Assembly (NCBI RefSeq): GCF_042701255.1
Contig: NZ_CP170554.1
Span: 4,154,001 to 4,218,000, forward strand
Direction: 5' to 3'
Length of the DNA: 64,000 nucleotides
From: Tahibacter sp042701255
GTDB lineage: Bacteria; Pseudomonadota; Gammaproteobacteria; Xanthomonadales; Rhodanobacteraceae
The translations under genes were made by a program, and so were the position numbers. Below are positions 35,592 to 44,628 of the stretch, one piece after another. The notes below the pieces were generated by a model, which searched no databases, was not told the DNA's origin, and worked only from the letters and a program-made list of their open reading frames with translations. Position 1 is the first letter of the stretch; each line of letters starts with the position of its first letter.

Positions 35592-36056
35592 ATGTCCGCA
35601 CTCTCCCCGCCCGTCGCGCGCGCACACATGCTCATACGCCGCCCGGCATCGCAGGTCTATGGCGCCTTCATCGATCCCGCGGTGACCAGCCGATTCTGGT
35701 TCACGCGCGGCAGCGGCAAACTGGTGCGCGGGGACAAGATCACGTGGCACTGGGATATGTACGGATTCTCCGCGCAGGTCGACGTGCGGGAGCTGGAACA
35801 GGATCGGCGAATCCTGATCGGCTGGCCCACGCCGGTGGAGTGGCTGCTCTCTCCCCGAGGCGGGGACGCCACCTTCGTCACCATCACCGCGTCGGGTTTC
35901 ACCGGCACCGACGATGAGCAGGTCGCTGCAGCGATCGACTCCATGGGCGGCTTCAGCTTCGTCCTTGCGGGTTGTAAGGCCTGGCTGGAGCATGGCGTTC
36001 GGCTCGATCTCGTGGGCGATCACGATCCGGATCGCCACGTCAGCCGCGGCGCCTGA
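35592..36056 (+). CDS. SRPBCC (AHSA1-like) family protein
   Basis: A 154-aa protein with AGGAG 8 bases before the ATG. It carries the START-like fold pattern of AHSA1 proteins: IRRPASQVYGAFIDPAVTSRFWF, KLVRGDKITWHWDMYG, a mid-region RILIGWP strand, and the C-terminal helix ending in GCKAWLEHGVRLDLV. Such proteins bind hydrophobic ligands in a cavity; the ligand is unknown. The next gene starts 6 bases after the stop. Confidence 0.8.
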   Translation: MSALSPPVARAHMLIRRPASQVYGAFIDPAVTSRFWFTRGSGKLVRGDKITWHWDMYGFSAQVDVRELEQDRRILIGWPTPVEWLLSPRGGDATFVTITASGFTGTDDEQVAAAIDSMGGFSFVLAGCKAWLEHGVRLDLVGDHDPDRHVSRGA

Positions 36057-36062
36057 CCGGAG

Positions 36063-36398
36063 ATGAGCCACGCAGACAATCCCTGGCAGGAAGACGAAAC
36101 GGGCTATGCCGACTATCTGGAGCAGGAACGCGTGCTGTTTGCCTGGTGTCTTCGAACGGTTGCCGGCATGCCGGCGGCCGAAGCCCGAGAGGCAGCCGAA
36201 GCGTTCTATGATTACGAACCCGCGTCGAACCCGTATCGCGGCCTCGTGTTCCACGACGAAGCTTGGCATTGGGCGATGCTGCGCATCGCCGGCCCTGATT
36301 ACTGGACCACGCAGCCATCGCTTGCGCAACCGTCCGCCGAGTACAGGCGCCTGTCCGAGTCGCTTGCTGCGCAGTTGCGGCCCGGCCATCCGATCTAG
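36063..36398 (+). CDS. Hypothetical protein coupled to the SRPBCC gene
   Basis: A 111-aa acidic, aromatic-rich soluble protein (DETGYADYLEQERVLFAWC, LVFHDEAWHWAMLRIAG, DYWTTQP) starting 6 bases after the SRPBCC stop, with GGAG just before the ATG. No family was recognised. The tight spacing implies a bicistronic unit. Confidence 0.65.
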   Translation: MSHADNPWQEDETGYADYLEQERVLFAWCLRTVAGMPAAEAREAAEAFYDYEPASNPYRGLVFHDEAWHWAMLRIAGPDYWTTQPSLAQPSAEYRRLSESLAAQLRPGHPI

Positions 36399-36523
36399 CG
36401 AGCGATCAGAGACGATTCGCCATGGTGGTTTTCGTGCGCACTCGAACCGGACCGCTTCGCAGCAGGCTCGATGCGTGTTTCGGCCGCTTACGGGCTCACC
36501 GCGTCTGACAGGATAAAATAGTG

Positions 36524-36910
36524 ATGTCGGATTCAACCGCCACCGGCGTGCTCATCTACGCGAAGAACCTGGAGGCCGTTTCGCTGTTCTATGAACGCGT
36601 CCTGGCAGGTACCGTCCTTCACGCGGATGCGGAGCACAAGGTTCTGCAGTCGAATGGCATGCGACTCATCGTCCACGCCATCCCGTCGCACATCGCCGAC
36701 TCGATCGCCATCGGCATTCCGCCGGAGCCTCGCGAAGAGCAGGCCATCAAACCGCTCTTCACGGTCGCAAGCCTGGCGGCCGCCGGGCAAATCGCCACCG
36801 AGTGCGGGGGGCTGGTCTGCGGAACTGCACACGATGGTCCGGATATCCGGATGCAGAACGTGTGCGATCCGGAGGGCAACATCATTCAACTCTGCGAAAG
36901 CATGATCTGA
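36524..36910 (+). CDS. VOC (glyoxalase/bleomycin resistance fold) family protein
   Basis: A 128-aa protein with AGGA about 10 bases upstream of ATG 36524. Two beta-alpha-beta modules: GVLIYAKNLEAVSLFYERVL then LFTVASLAAAGQIATECGG, ending in NVCDPEGNIIQL, the hallmark C-terminal strand. Few obvious metal-ligand His or Glu residues remain apart from the last strand region, so the activity is uncertain. Confidence 0.8.
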   Translation: MSDSTATGVLIYAKNLEAVSLFYERVLAGTVLHADAEHKVLQSNGMRLIVHAIPSHIADSIAIGIPPEPREEQAIKPLFTVASLAAAGQIATECGGLVCGTAHDGPDIRMQNVCDPEGNIIQLCESMI

Positions 36911-37055
36911 CCCGACGATCAATCGACGCGAGCGGCAAGCCCGATTCGGATGCCGACCGCGTCCCGACGGTGCTGGCGGATCGTACATTTCCGATTCATG
37001 CTGACAGCGCTTTCGCAATTCGACTCACTTCAGTTGCCGGACCCCGCTTCCGACC

Positions 37056-37316
37056 ATGTCGTACTCGACACACAGGAAACAATCGCTCAACGTCGACCTG
37101 CCCATCCGGCACCGGCTGTCGCACGTCCGGTCCTGCGCCGTCCATGTAGCGCAAAAGTACCAGGTCAGCCGATCCGTCGTTCTCGACCTTATCCGGATTG
37201 CCGATGCCTACGAGGAGCGCGACTTGCCTTCATCGCTGCAAATCGAGAAAGCGATTGAGACACTCGACCAGATCAGGGAATGCGGCTTTCCGACGAACCG
37301 ACGAGCCGCCCCCTAA
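37056..37316 (+). CDS. Small protein with a helix-turn-helix-like segment
   Basis: An 86-aa frame with VAQKYQVSRSVVLDLIRIAD, which reads like a helix-turn-helix or ribbon-helix-helix element, preceded by a short LNVDLP strand. There is no clear ribosome binding site, and it lies 78 bases before the exonuclease gene. It could be a small regulator; the evidence is weak. Confidence 0.45.
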   Translation: MSYSTHRKQSLNVDLPIRHRLSHVRSCAVHVAQKYQVSRSVVLDLIRIADAYEERDLPSSLQIEKAIETLDQIRECGFPTNRRAAP

Positions 37317-37394
37317 TCCCTTCCAGCCAAAACGCCGCCCGGCGATCCGGGATGGGTCCGCACAGGCGTAGCAACGTAAACCCGACGAACAACC

Positions 37395-37970
37395 ATGCCC
37401 GAGATTTACATAAGCACCGACGTCGAAACCGACGGCCCCATCCCCGGACCGCACTCGATGCTGAGTTTCGGTTCGGCTGCCTATACGGCGGACAAGACCC
37501 TGATCGGCACGTTCTCCGCGAACCTCGAAACACTCGACGGCGCGAGCGCGCATCCCAAGACCGCCGAATGGTGGGCCACGCAGCCGCAAGCCTGGGCTGC
37601 CTGCCGTAGGGATCTGCAGAAGCCCGAGGCGGCGATGCGCGCCTACGTCGAATGGATCAAGGAACTGAAGGGCAAGCCGGTATTCGTCGCCTATCCGGCC
37701 GGCTTCGACTTCCTGTTCGTCTACTGGTATCTGATCCGCTTCGCCGGCGAAAGTCCGTTCAGCCATTCGGCGCTGGACATGAAGTCGTACGCGATGGCCG
37801 TGCTGAAGACCGACTACCGCGAGAGCACCAAGCGCAACATGCCCAAAAACTGGTTCGACGCGTTTCCTCATACGCATGTCGCGCTGGATGACGCGGTCGA
37901 ACAGGGGGCACTGTTCTGCAACATGCTCCGATTCAATCGGGAAAGAGTGAATCCCGACCCGTCTCGTTGA
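37395..37970 (+). CDS. DEDDh-type 3'-5' exonuclease
   Basis: A 191-aa nuclease of the DnaQ-like fold. Metal-binding acidic motifs are visible in order: STDVETDGPIPGPHSML (Exo I, D and E), YPAGFDFLFVYWYL (Exo II, D) and HVALDDAVEQG (Exo III, H and D, the 'h' subtype). The spacing fits short stand-alone DEDDh exonucleases rather than polymerase subunits. The substrate (DNA or RNA) cannot be told. Confidence 0.8.
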   Translation: MPEIYISTDVETDGPIPGPHSMLSFGSAAYTADKTLIGTFSANLETLDGASAHPKTAEWWATQPQAWAACRRDLQKPEAAMRAYVEWIKELKGKPVFVAYPAGFDFLFVYWYLIRFAGESPFSHSALDMKSYAMAVLKTDYRESTKRNMPKNWFDAFPHTHVALDDAVEQGALFCNMLRFNRERVNPDPSR

Positions 37971-37992
37971 CAGATCGGCTCGCCGTTGCGCC

Positions 37993-38466
37993 ATGGAAAA
38001 TCCGTATCAGCCAACCGCTGCTCCCTTGCTTTCCCAATCGCCGGCCTTCCATGGGAAGCGCATCGTTGCCTGGGCGATCCTGATCTATGCAGCCTCCAAC
38101 ATCGTGGGCATCCTCAGCGGCTTCAGCATGAGCCACTGGGAGATTTATGGAAGTACGATGGACGAGGCCGTCGCCCATGCGCGCCTCGTTCGCCGCCTCG
38201 GCTACGGGATGGTCGGAGCCCTCCTCTACTGGCGGTTCGGCATCGGCGTGACGTCCAGGCTCCTGCTGCACGCTCTTGCACTGTTCGTGCTGGTGCAGAT
38301 CATCGACCTGTCGTTTTCGTACTTCGTTTTCTCCGTACCCGTGACCGAGCTCATTGATCCATGGGCAACGGCGCGCAGTCTTCTCGCGGCGACGATCGGC
38401 ACCGGCGCTGCGTGGCTGGCCGCTCATCGTTCGCTCGCATCAAAGCCGCTACGCGACTCGACGTGA
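37993..38466 (+). CDS. Four-helix membrane protein, unknown
   Basis: A 157-aa protein with about four membrane segments (IVAWAILIYAASNIVGIL, YGMVGALLYWRFGIG, LLLHALALFVLVQIIDL, SLLAATIGTGAAWLA) and a Pro-rich cytosolic start (MENPYQPTAAP). The 'NPYQ.P' opening is common in small bacterial membrane proteins of unknown role. It lies 22 bases after the exonuclease gene. Confidence 0.6.
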   Translation: MENPYQPTAAPLLSQSPAFHGKRIVAWAILIYAASNIVGILSGFSMSHWEIYGSTMDEAVAHARLVRRLGYGMVGALLYWRFGIGVTSRLLLHALALFVLVQIIDLSFSYFVFSVPVTELIDPWATARSLLAATIGTGAAWLAAHRSLASKPLRDST

Positions 38467-38485
38467 TTCCGACATAGGCACCGCT

Positions 38486-39022
38486 ATGACCCCGCAGACC
38501 GCTGCACTGATGGCTGACTACAACCGCTGGATGAACGAGCGCGTCTACGATGCGGCGGCCAAGCTCGATCACGCGACCCTGGTCGCCGACAAGGGCGCGT
38601 TCTTCGGCTCGATCCTGGCGACCTTGAACCACATCGCAGTGGCCGACAGCATCTGGCTGCACCGGTTTGCGCAGCATCCCGCATCGTTCGCGGCGCTCGG
38701 TACAGTGGCCGCGTTTCCGCAGCCGACGTCGCTGACCCAATCACTCGCGCCGGATCTGGCTGCGCTGCGCGACTATCGGCGCCGACTCGATGAGCTCATA
38801 GAGCACTGGGTTCCGGAACTGACACAAGAACACCTTTCCACCGACATTACCTACGCGAACCTGGCCGGCGTCAGTTCCAGCAAGAACTTCAGCCTGCTGC
38901 TGCAGCACTTCTTCAATCACCAGACGCACCATCGCGGCCAGGTCACCACCTTGCTGTTTCAGTCCGGTGTCGATGTGGGTGCCACCGATCTGCTCGCGAT
39001 GGTTCCGCGCAGCCGTGCCTGA
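38486..39022 (+). CDS. DinB family protein
   Basis: A 178-aa four-helix-bundle protein. The family's metal-binding His pattern is visible: LNHIAVADSIW (first His, residue about 50) and HFFNHQTHHRGQVTTLL (His pair near residue 140). YNRWMNERVYDAAAKL is the typical first helix. DinB proteins are thiol-linked or damage-related enzymes of mostly unknown substrate. It starts 19 bases after the membrane-protein stop. Confidence 0.85.
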   Translation: MTPQTAALMADYNRWMNERVYDAAAKLDHATLVADKGAFFGSILATLNHIAVADSIWLHRFAQHPASFAALGTVAAFPQPTSLTQSLAPDLAALRDYRRRLDELIEHWVPELTQEHLSTDITYANLAGVSSSKNFSLLLQHFFNHQTHHRGQVTTLLFQSGVDVGATDLLAMVPRSRA

Positions 39023-39207
39023 GGCTGCGAGAACGATGACGATGTTCAGGCACTTGAACAGCCACGGAGTTCCGAGGGGCGATTTTTCCATCAAGCAAAC
39101 GCGCTGCACTTTCGGTGCGCTGGACGCGTCGCGGGCGAGCATGGACATCTGACGCCCCATGCAAGCCCAAAGCGTTTCGCGCATTTCTATCCAGGCACCG
39201 GATTCAT

Positions 39208-39546
39208 ATGGCACACGATCTGTACTGCTGGCGTTGCGACATGGTCATACCGATGCTGGAGGAACACGAGTGGGCGCTCGTCGAGCCGCTGCTTCGCAAC
39301 GCCGTTTCCGAGCTGCAGCACTACGCACTGCAGCACGGCCTTTCCCCGGCCGAAGCCAAGGATCGTGCGCTCGGGCGATCGGCGCGGGACAAGTACCGCG
39401 AGCTGACGGGATTCGAGGAGACGAATGTCAACGCGCTGTATCACCATCGTGCGAGCCTCTACGGCCCGCCCTGCACGGCTTGCGGCAAGCCACTGCGAAC
39501 ACCGCGAGCAAGCTTCTGCGCAGCGTGCGGCACCGTGCGGACCTGA
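39208..39546 (+). CDS. Zinc-ribbon protein of unknown function
   Basis: A 112-aa protein with two Cys pairs: CWRC near the N-terminus (residues 7-10) and CTACGKPLRTPRASFCAACG near the C-terminus, a complete zinc ribbon. The middle is helical (EEHEWALVEPLLRNAVSELQ). No known family. The GNAT gene follows after 18 bases, so they may be cotranscribed. Confidence 0.7.
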   Translation: MAHDLYCWRCDMVIPMLEEHEWALVEPLLRNAVSELQHYALQHGLSPAEAKDRALGRSARDKYRELTGFEETNVNALYHHRASLYGPPCTACGKPLRTPRASFCAACGTVRT

Positions 39547-39564
39547 AGACAGGAGCAAGATCGC

Positions 39565-40080
39565 ATGATGATCCGCCCCTACCGCAGCGACGACTGGCCT
39601 CGCCTCTGCGCAATCCACGATCGCGCGCGTATGGACGAGCTGCGACGCGCCGGGCTCGCCGACGCGTTCCTGCCGCTCGACGTGGCCGCGGAACGAGAGA
39701 ATCTCTTCGCGTACGAGCTCCTCGTAGCGGAAGAAGACGGCATCGCCGTCGGCTTCGCCGCCCATGGCCCGGAGGAACTCGCGTGGCTGTACGTCGCGCC
39801 CGAGTGCTATCGCAAAGGCATAGGAGTCAGGCTGGTCAGAGCCGCTCTCGAGGCATGTCCGACAGGCCTGTCCGTGGAAGTACTGCGTGGCAACGACGCC
39901 GCCTTGAACTTGTATAAATCGCTCGGATTCGTGGAGTCCGGCGTTCACAGCGGTGCCATGCCGGGCAACGAGCAGTACGCCGTCTCCGTTCACTGCCTGG
40001 TCTACGCGGGCGACGCCCGACGACCGGACGGCGAATCGCGAGCGATACCACGGCCGGGCAAGTTGCGCCGAGCGCAGTGA
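39565..40080 (+). CDS. GNAT family N-acetyltransferase
   Basis: A 171-aa acetyl-CoA-dependent acyltransferase. IRPYRSDDWPRLCAIHDRA is the first strand and helix; LAWLYVAPECYRKGIGVRLV carries the acetyl-CoA loop (Q/RxxGxG variant RKGIG), and NLYKSLGFVESG is the C-terminal motif. AGGAG lies upstream. The acceptor is unknown. Confidence 0.85.
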   Translation: MMIRPYRSDDWPRLCAIHDRARMDELRRAGLADAFLPLDVAAERENLFAYELLVAEEDGIAVGFAAHGPEELAWLYVAPECYRKGIGVRLVRAALEACPTGLSVEVLRGNDAALNLYKSLGFVESGVHSGAMPGNEQYAVSVHCLVYAGDARRPDGESRAIPRPGKLRRAQ

Positions 40081-40380
40081 TGCGCAACGCCCGGGTATTG
40101 AATCGAACGTGGAATCCGGCATTTTCCGCGGATCGACAAGCTCGCGCACTGCCACGCCGGATTTCTTCGATCCCGATTCGCAGCGATGAAGCGCCTCTAC
40201 GGAATCCGCATTGCACGCATGCATACTCGACGACGTATCAGCGGAAACTACGCACGACCCGAGTTCCGGCGATGCCAGCACCAGGGCGCATCTTCGACGA
40301 TGGCTGGTTTTCACGAGCAGCTATCGGCAAAGGCCGCGCTGAGCCAATGTCGCCGCGACCAACAGGAGGTTTCAGCAGTC
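40081..40380. other. Intergenic region, nothing recognised
   Basis: About 300 bases between the GNAT and lipoprotein genes. A frame from 40186 runs into the lipoprotein gene, but its sequence before 40381 is not protein-like. No hairpin or repeat is evident. Confidence 0.35.
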
Positions 40381-40818
40381 ATGCCTCGCCAGCACCACCA
40401 GCGCGGCGCCCTCGCCCTGCTTCTTCTCGCTCTTGCCGGCTGTCAGTCCGGTCACCCGACATCCAAGGCAATCGCCGATCAGCTCTCGGCATCAAGCGAC
40501 CGGCGCATCGATCTCGCAACCATCGCTCCGGGAGACTGGGAGCGTGTATGCATCCTGGGTCCCTACTCCAACGATGCCGCTGCGGTTCGGATCCTGGGAT
40601 TTCAATGGCCGGTCGAACTTTCGACCGACATCGAGTGGGATGAAGGCATCTCGCTGCTGCTCTTCGTGAAAGACGGAGCGGTGACCGATCACGTCGAACT
40701 CCCGCGTCGTTCCGGTGATTTCGCCCCTCTTTCAGGGCGCTGCTTCCTGCGCTCCGACGCAAGGTTCCTGCAGGTGCCAAGCACGACCAGGGGCTTGCCT
40801 GGATTGATGCCTGAATAG
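40381..40818 (+). CDS. Lipoprotein of unknown function
   Basis: A 145-aa lipoprotein with lipobox LALAGC and a good AGGAGG 11 bases before the ATG. The mature part is alpha/beta with PGDWERVCILGPYSNDAAA and SLLLFVKDGAVTDHVELPR, a layout seen in small exported proteins of several proteobacteria. No function is known. Confidence 0.65.
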   Translation: MPRQHHQRGALALLLLALAGCQSGHPTSKAIADQLSASSDRRIDLATIAPGDWERVCILGPYSNDAAAVRILGFQWPVELSTDIEWDEGISLLLFVKDGAVTDHVELPRRSGDFAPLSGRCFLRSDARFLQVPSTTRGLPGLMPE

Positions 40819-40990
40819 CGAGACCGGAAAGAGCGTCACGCTGAGCCGACAGTCGCGAATGGCGTGTTTCAGCTCGACAACGGAAAACGCCGCCACGGCG
40901 CCGCTGGCGTTCGATCGATATCGCCGACGATGCCGCGCCGCGCGCCGCGGCGCATGAGACACTTCCGCCGCCGCTTTCAGGACGCCCCGC

Positions 40991-41719
40991 ATGTCCTTCA
41001 CGCCTCTCGAGCTGCGCCGCTTCAACCAGGCCGTGCTGGCGGTGCAGACCACGCCGACCCCGGCGCAGCTGTCGGTCAATCTGCTGCACGCCGTGCGTCT
41101 GGTGGTCGGCGGCGACATCGCGGTGGTCGACTGGAACGGAGTGGAAGGCATGGCCGCGCAGACGGCCTACGATCCGGCCGGCGCCATCCCGACGGCAATC
41201 AACGCCGCCGTGCACCGGCATCTGCACGAGAACCCGCTTTACCTGCGCCGGCACGGCAGCGCGCGCAGCATTTCCGATCTGCTGCCGCGTCGCGCCTGGC
41301 ATCGCACCGCGCTGTACGGCGAAGCCTACGGACGCCTGGGTCAGGAGGACGGCCTGGGCCTGGACATTCCTCTGGGCCGCAGCGGCGCGCTGACCTTGAA
41401 CATGACCCGGTCGCGCCGCGGTTTCCGCAGCAGCGAACGGCTGGGCCTGAGTCTGCTCGGCCCACACGTGCAAACGGTGTGGCAGCGTCTGGCCGTGCAG
41501 GAACGCCTGCGCGCGGCGGCGAGCGCGCCCGCCGCGCAGACCTTGAGCGAGCGTGAGCGCGAAGTGCTGCTGTGGATCGCCAACGGCCTGCGCAACGCGC
41601 AAATCGCCGGACTGCTGGGAATCCGCCCCGCCACCGTCAAGCGCCATCTGGAGAACCTGTACGCCAAGCTCGGCGTACGCGGACGCGAAGGCGCACGGCG
41701 CTGGCTGGAGCAAGGCTAA
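40991..41719 (+). CDS. LuxR-type transcriptional regulator
   Basis: A 242-aa regulator. The C-terminal helix-turn-helix is clear: LSEREREVLLWIANGLRNAQ followed by IAGLLGIRPATVKRHLENLY and AKLGVRGR. The N-terminal 170 residues look like a GAF-type sensory domain (AVRLVVGGDIAVVDWNG, GLGLDIPLGRSGALTLN). No receiver Asp is present, so it is not a response regulator. It lies upstream of and parallel to the 41875 gene, a possible target. Confidence 0.8.
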   Translation: MSFTPLELRRFNQAVLAVQTTPTPAQLSVNLLHAVRLVVGGDIAVVDWNGVEGMAAQTAYDPAGAIPTAINAAVHRHLHENPLYLRRHGSARSISDLLPRRAWHRTALYGEAYGRLGQEDGLGLDIPLGRSGALTLNMTRSRRGFRSSERLGLSLLGPHVQTVWQRLAVQERLRAAASAPAAQTLSEREREVLLWIANGLRNAQIAGLLGIRPATVKRHLENLYAKLGVRGREGARRWLEQG

Positions 41720-41787
41720 AAACAACCGCAGCGAAGCAGCACTCTTCGCCGTCACGCCGTTCCGATTCCCGATTCCCCATTCCCGCT

Positions 41788-41806
41788 AATGGGCCGCCGG
41801 CCCATT
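41788..41806 (+). repeat. Short palindrome between the LuxR and metalloprotease genes
   Basis: aatgggcc-gcc-ggcccatt, 8-bp arms. It lacks a T-tract. It could be an operator or a weak hairpin; it sits about 70 bases upstream of the metalloprotease start. Confidence 0.4.
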
Positions 41807-41874
41807 GAGCCCTCCCCCGACGCCGCCTAGCGTGCGCGCCGGCGCGCTGTCGCGCCGACGTCCGGAAGTCCTGC

Positions 41875-44547
41875 ATGTCCCGCTGCGTCATCGCGCGCCG
41901 CCCGCGCTTCGTCTTCGCCTCGCTGATCCTTGCCGCAGCGCCCGCAGCGCAGGCCGGCAGCACGATCATCGTCACCACGGCAGCCGACACGATCGACTTC
42001 GCATGGACCGGCAGCGGCCCCGCCACGCTCGTGCGCCCGGCCTGGGACATGACGCCGCAGACCGACAACGGCAGTCAGCCCAGCCCGGGCAGCGGCGTGT
42101 GGGTACCCGCCAGCGGCGCGCCGACGGTCGCACAGCTGGCGGCCGACCTGGCCGCGCGCGGCGACGGCAAAGTCAGCCTGCGCGAGGCCATCGTCATCGC
42201 CAACGCGACCCAGTACGCGGGCAGCGAGAGCGGCCCGACCACGATCCAGTTCGACACGGTGGCGATGGGCGGCAACACCGTGACCCTCGATACGGTGGAC
42301 AACGGCTGGTACGGCCCCAACGCGCTGCCGCCGGTGTATGCCCGCGTCGTCATCGACGGCGGCGCCGGCGTGACCCTGCAGCGGCAGTATCCCGCGACCA
42401 CGACCGCGGCGGCGTTCCGGCTGTTCTACGTCGCCGGACGCTTCCACAACCTGGTCGACGGCAAGGCCAGCGCCTCGCCCACCCCCGGCGCGCTGACGCT
42501 CAGACACCTCACTCTGCGCCAGGGCCTCGCCCTCGGCGGCGGCTCGGGCGTGGGCGGCGGCGGTGCGGGACTCGGCGGTGCGGTGTTCAACCAGGGCACC
42601 CTGGTGCTCGACGCGACGGTGATCGAGGCTAATCGGGCGCTCGGCGGCAGCAGCGGACAGATGACCCTGGGCGGCGGCGGCGGTGGAATCGGCGGCGACG
42701 CCATCGGGGACTCCGGCGGCGGCTTTCGTCCCGGGAGCCTGTCAGGAGACGGCGGCGGCTTTCTCTCGCACGCACCGGGCGCCGAGGGCGGCGCCTCCGC
42801 GGCCAACGGCGGACAGGGCGGCATCAGCCGCTACGGCGGCAACGGGGCAACGGCCGTCAACGCCACGCCCTGCGCGCTGTTCGGCAACGGCGGCGGCTTC
42901 CGCAGCGACGCGAGCGCGACGCAGCGTGGTGACGGTGGCGGCTACAGCGCCGGCTGCCGCGGCGGCGGCGGTGCATTCGGCGGTGGCGGCGGCTATACCA
43001 GCGGCGCGGGCGGCGTCGGCGGCGGTGGCGCGGCCGGGGCCGGCGGTGGTTTCGGCGCGGGGGGTGGCACTGGTGGCCTGGGCGGCTTCGGCGGCGGCAG
43101 CGGGCGAGGCCGCGGTGTCTGGGGTTTCGGCGGCGGCGCCGGCGGTCCCGATACGGCCTCCACGCCGGGCGGCGGCGGCGCCGGTCTCGGCGGCGGCGTG
43201 TTCAACCACACCGGCAGCCTGCGCCTGATCAACGGCGCGCGCATCGACGGCAACACGGCCGAGGGCGGCGCCGGCTACGTCGGCGGCAGCGGTTTCGGCG
43301 GCGGCATTTTCAATCTCGACGGCGACGTGCGCATCGACGCCAGCAGCCTGAACGCCAACCGCGTGGCCGCCGGCACGGTGCTCGGCAGCGGCATGCCGGC
43401 CGCTGCCGGCGGCGCGATCTACAGCCGCTTCCAGGACGAGGACGCGGGCATCGATGATCTGGGCGCGGTGACACCGAGCACCAGCGCCGTGACCCTTGCC
43501 AACGGCGCCGCGCTGACCGGCTCGGTCGGCGCTGCCGACTGCTACGCCGACGCCGGCGAGCGCCAGGGCAGCGGCAGCGAGGAGGCACGCCTGCCGTACT
43601 TCCATTTCGACGGCGCCTATACCCTCGGCAGCGACGCGAGCGGCTTGCACGCCTGCACCGCGCAGGACCGCCCCGGCGTGTACTTCGTCTTCGCCTACCA
43701 CGACAACACTGCGGGGGCTTTCGCCGCGCGCGGCTGGCTCGATGCGGCGTCGCCCTTCCAGCAGAACCTGCGCGCGGCCGCGGCCTTGTGGTCGCGCGAG
43801 TTCGCGCCGGCCACGCGCCTGCGCCTGACCGTGCTGGTCGACGCCACCAACAGTGCGGCAGGCTTCAGCGCCAACGCCTACTACGGCCGCACTGTCGGCA
43901 GCTTCAATGGACCCAACGGCGCCAATGCGGTGCGCGAACCGGCAGCGCTGCAGAAATGGCGCACGGGGGCCAGTACCGCCGGCGTCTACGACATGCTGCT
44001 GGAGCCCAATCCGGCCTTCGTCGACCAGTACTACTGGCTCGATCCCACGCCCGACAACCGCAACGACAACGCGATCCCGGCGGGGCGCAACGACCTGGTC
44101 TCGGTGGTGCTGCACGAACTGGGACACGGCTTCGGCTTCACGAGCTGGCGCACGCGCGAACCCAACAGCCCGGCCTACGGCGCCTATATCGGCCAGGTCA
44201 CGCTGTTCGACAGCCTGGCCCTGCTGACCGACCCGGCGCAGGCGGGCAGCCAGAGCCTGTTCGCCGGCCCGAGCGCAATGGCCGCCTACGGCGGACAGGT
44301 GTTGCCGCTGACCCTGTGGGGCGCCGCCTCGCCGAACTACGGCTCCGACTTCGCCCACTTCGGCACCACGTGCAACCACCGCGACAACGACGCCAGCGTG
44401 GATCCGCGCCTGCGCTATGCCCTCATGACCACCTGCCCGCTGCCGACCAGCGGCTACGTCTCCATCACCATGCCCGACCGCGCCGTGCTGAAGGACCTGG
44501 GCTATCCCATCGACACGATCTTCAAGACCGGCTTCGCCCACGACTGA
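41875..44547 (+). CDS. Secreted Gly-rich beta-helix protein with zincin (HExxH) C-terminal domain
   Basis: An 890-aa exported protein. After a signal peptide, an N-terminal region starts VTTAADTIDF... and SLREAIVIANAT (beta-helix opening). A very Gly-rich middle (residues about 220-460, runs such as GGGGAGLGGAVFN) has spaced inclusion of 'N..G.L'-type turns. The C-terminal third carries LHELGHGFGF (H747, E748, H751), a gluzincin/metzincin-like zinc site. The third ligand is not obvious; DFAHFGTTCNH about 90 residues later is a candidate. It is probably a surface-associated or secreted peptidase. Confidence 0.75.
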   Translation: MSRCVIARRPRFVFASLILAAAPAAQAGSTIIVTTAADTIDFAWTGSGPATLVRPAWDMTPQTDNGSQPSPGSGVWVPASGAPTVAQLAADLAARGDGKVSLREAIVIANATQYAGSESGPTTIQFDTVAMGGNTVTLDTVDNGWYGPNALPPVYARVVIDGGAGVTLQRQYPATTTAAAFRLFYVAGRFHNLVDGKASASPTPGALTLRHLTLRQGLALGGGSGVGGGGAGLGGAVFNQGTLVLDATVIEANRALGGSSGQMTLGGGGGGIGGDAIGDSGGGFRPGSLSGDGGGFLSHAPGAEGGASAANGGQGGISRYGGNGATAVNATPCALFGNGGGFRSDASATQRGDGGGYSAGCRGGGGAFGGGGGYTSGAGGVGGGGAAGAGGGFGAGGGTGGLGGFGGGSGRGRGVWGFGGGAGGPDTASTPGGGGAGLGGGVFNHTGSLRLINGARIDGNTAEGGAGYVGGSGFGGGIFNLDGDVRIDASSLNANRVAAGTVLGSGMPAAAGGAIYSRFQDEDAGIDDLGAVTPSTSAVTLANGAALTGSVGAADCYADAGERQGSGSEEARLPYFHFDGAYTLGSDASGLHACTAQDRPGVYFVFAYHDNTAGAFAARGWLDAASPFQQNLRAAAALWSREFAPATRLRLTVLVDATNSAAGFSANAYYGRTVGSFNGPNGANAVREPAALQKWRTGASTAGVYDMLLEPNPAFVDQYYWLDPTPDNRNDNAIPAGRNDLVSVVLHELGHGFGFTSWRTREPNSPAYGAYIGQVTLFDSLALLTDPAQAGSQSLFAGPSAMAAYGGQVLPLTLWGAASPNYGSDFAHFGTTCNHRDNDASVDPRLRYALMTTCPLPTSGYVSITMPDRAVLKDLGYPIDTIFKTGFAHD

Positions 44548-44628
44548 ACCGGTGCAGCGCGCCGCGCGGTATTGCGGCACGCTGCCTCGACGCCGCGCGG
44601 GAGCCGACAGCGCCCGCGCTTCGCAGGA

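Noticed and set aside
35592..40818. Integron cassette array
   Set aside because: The gene types fit, but no RYYYAAC...GTTRRRY pairs with a foldable spacer were found at the gene borders and no integrase gene is in the window.
42742..44580. 612-codon reverse-strand frame opposite the metalloprotease gene
   Set aside because: It is a complement artefact of Gly-rich codons (GGC read as GCC); no protein-like features.
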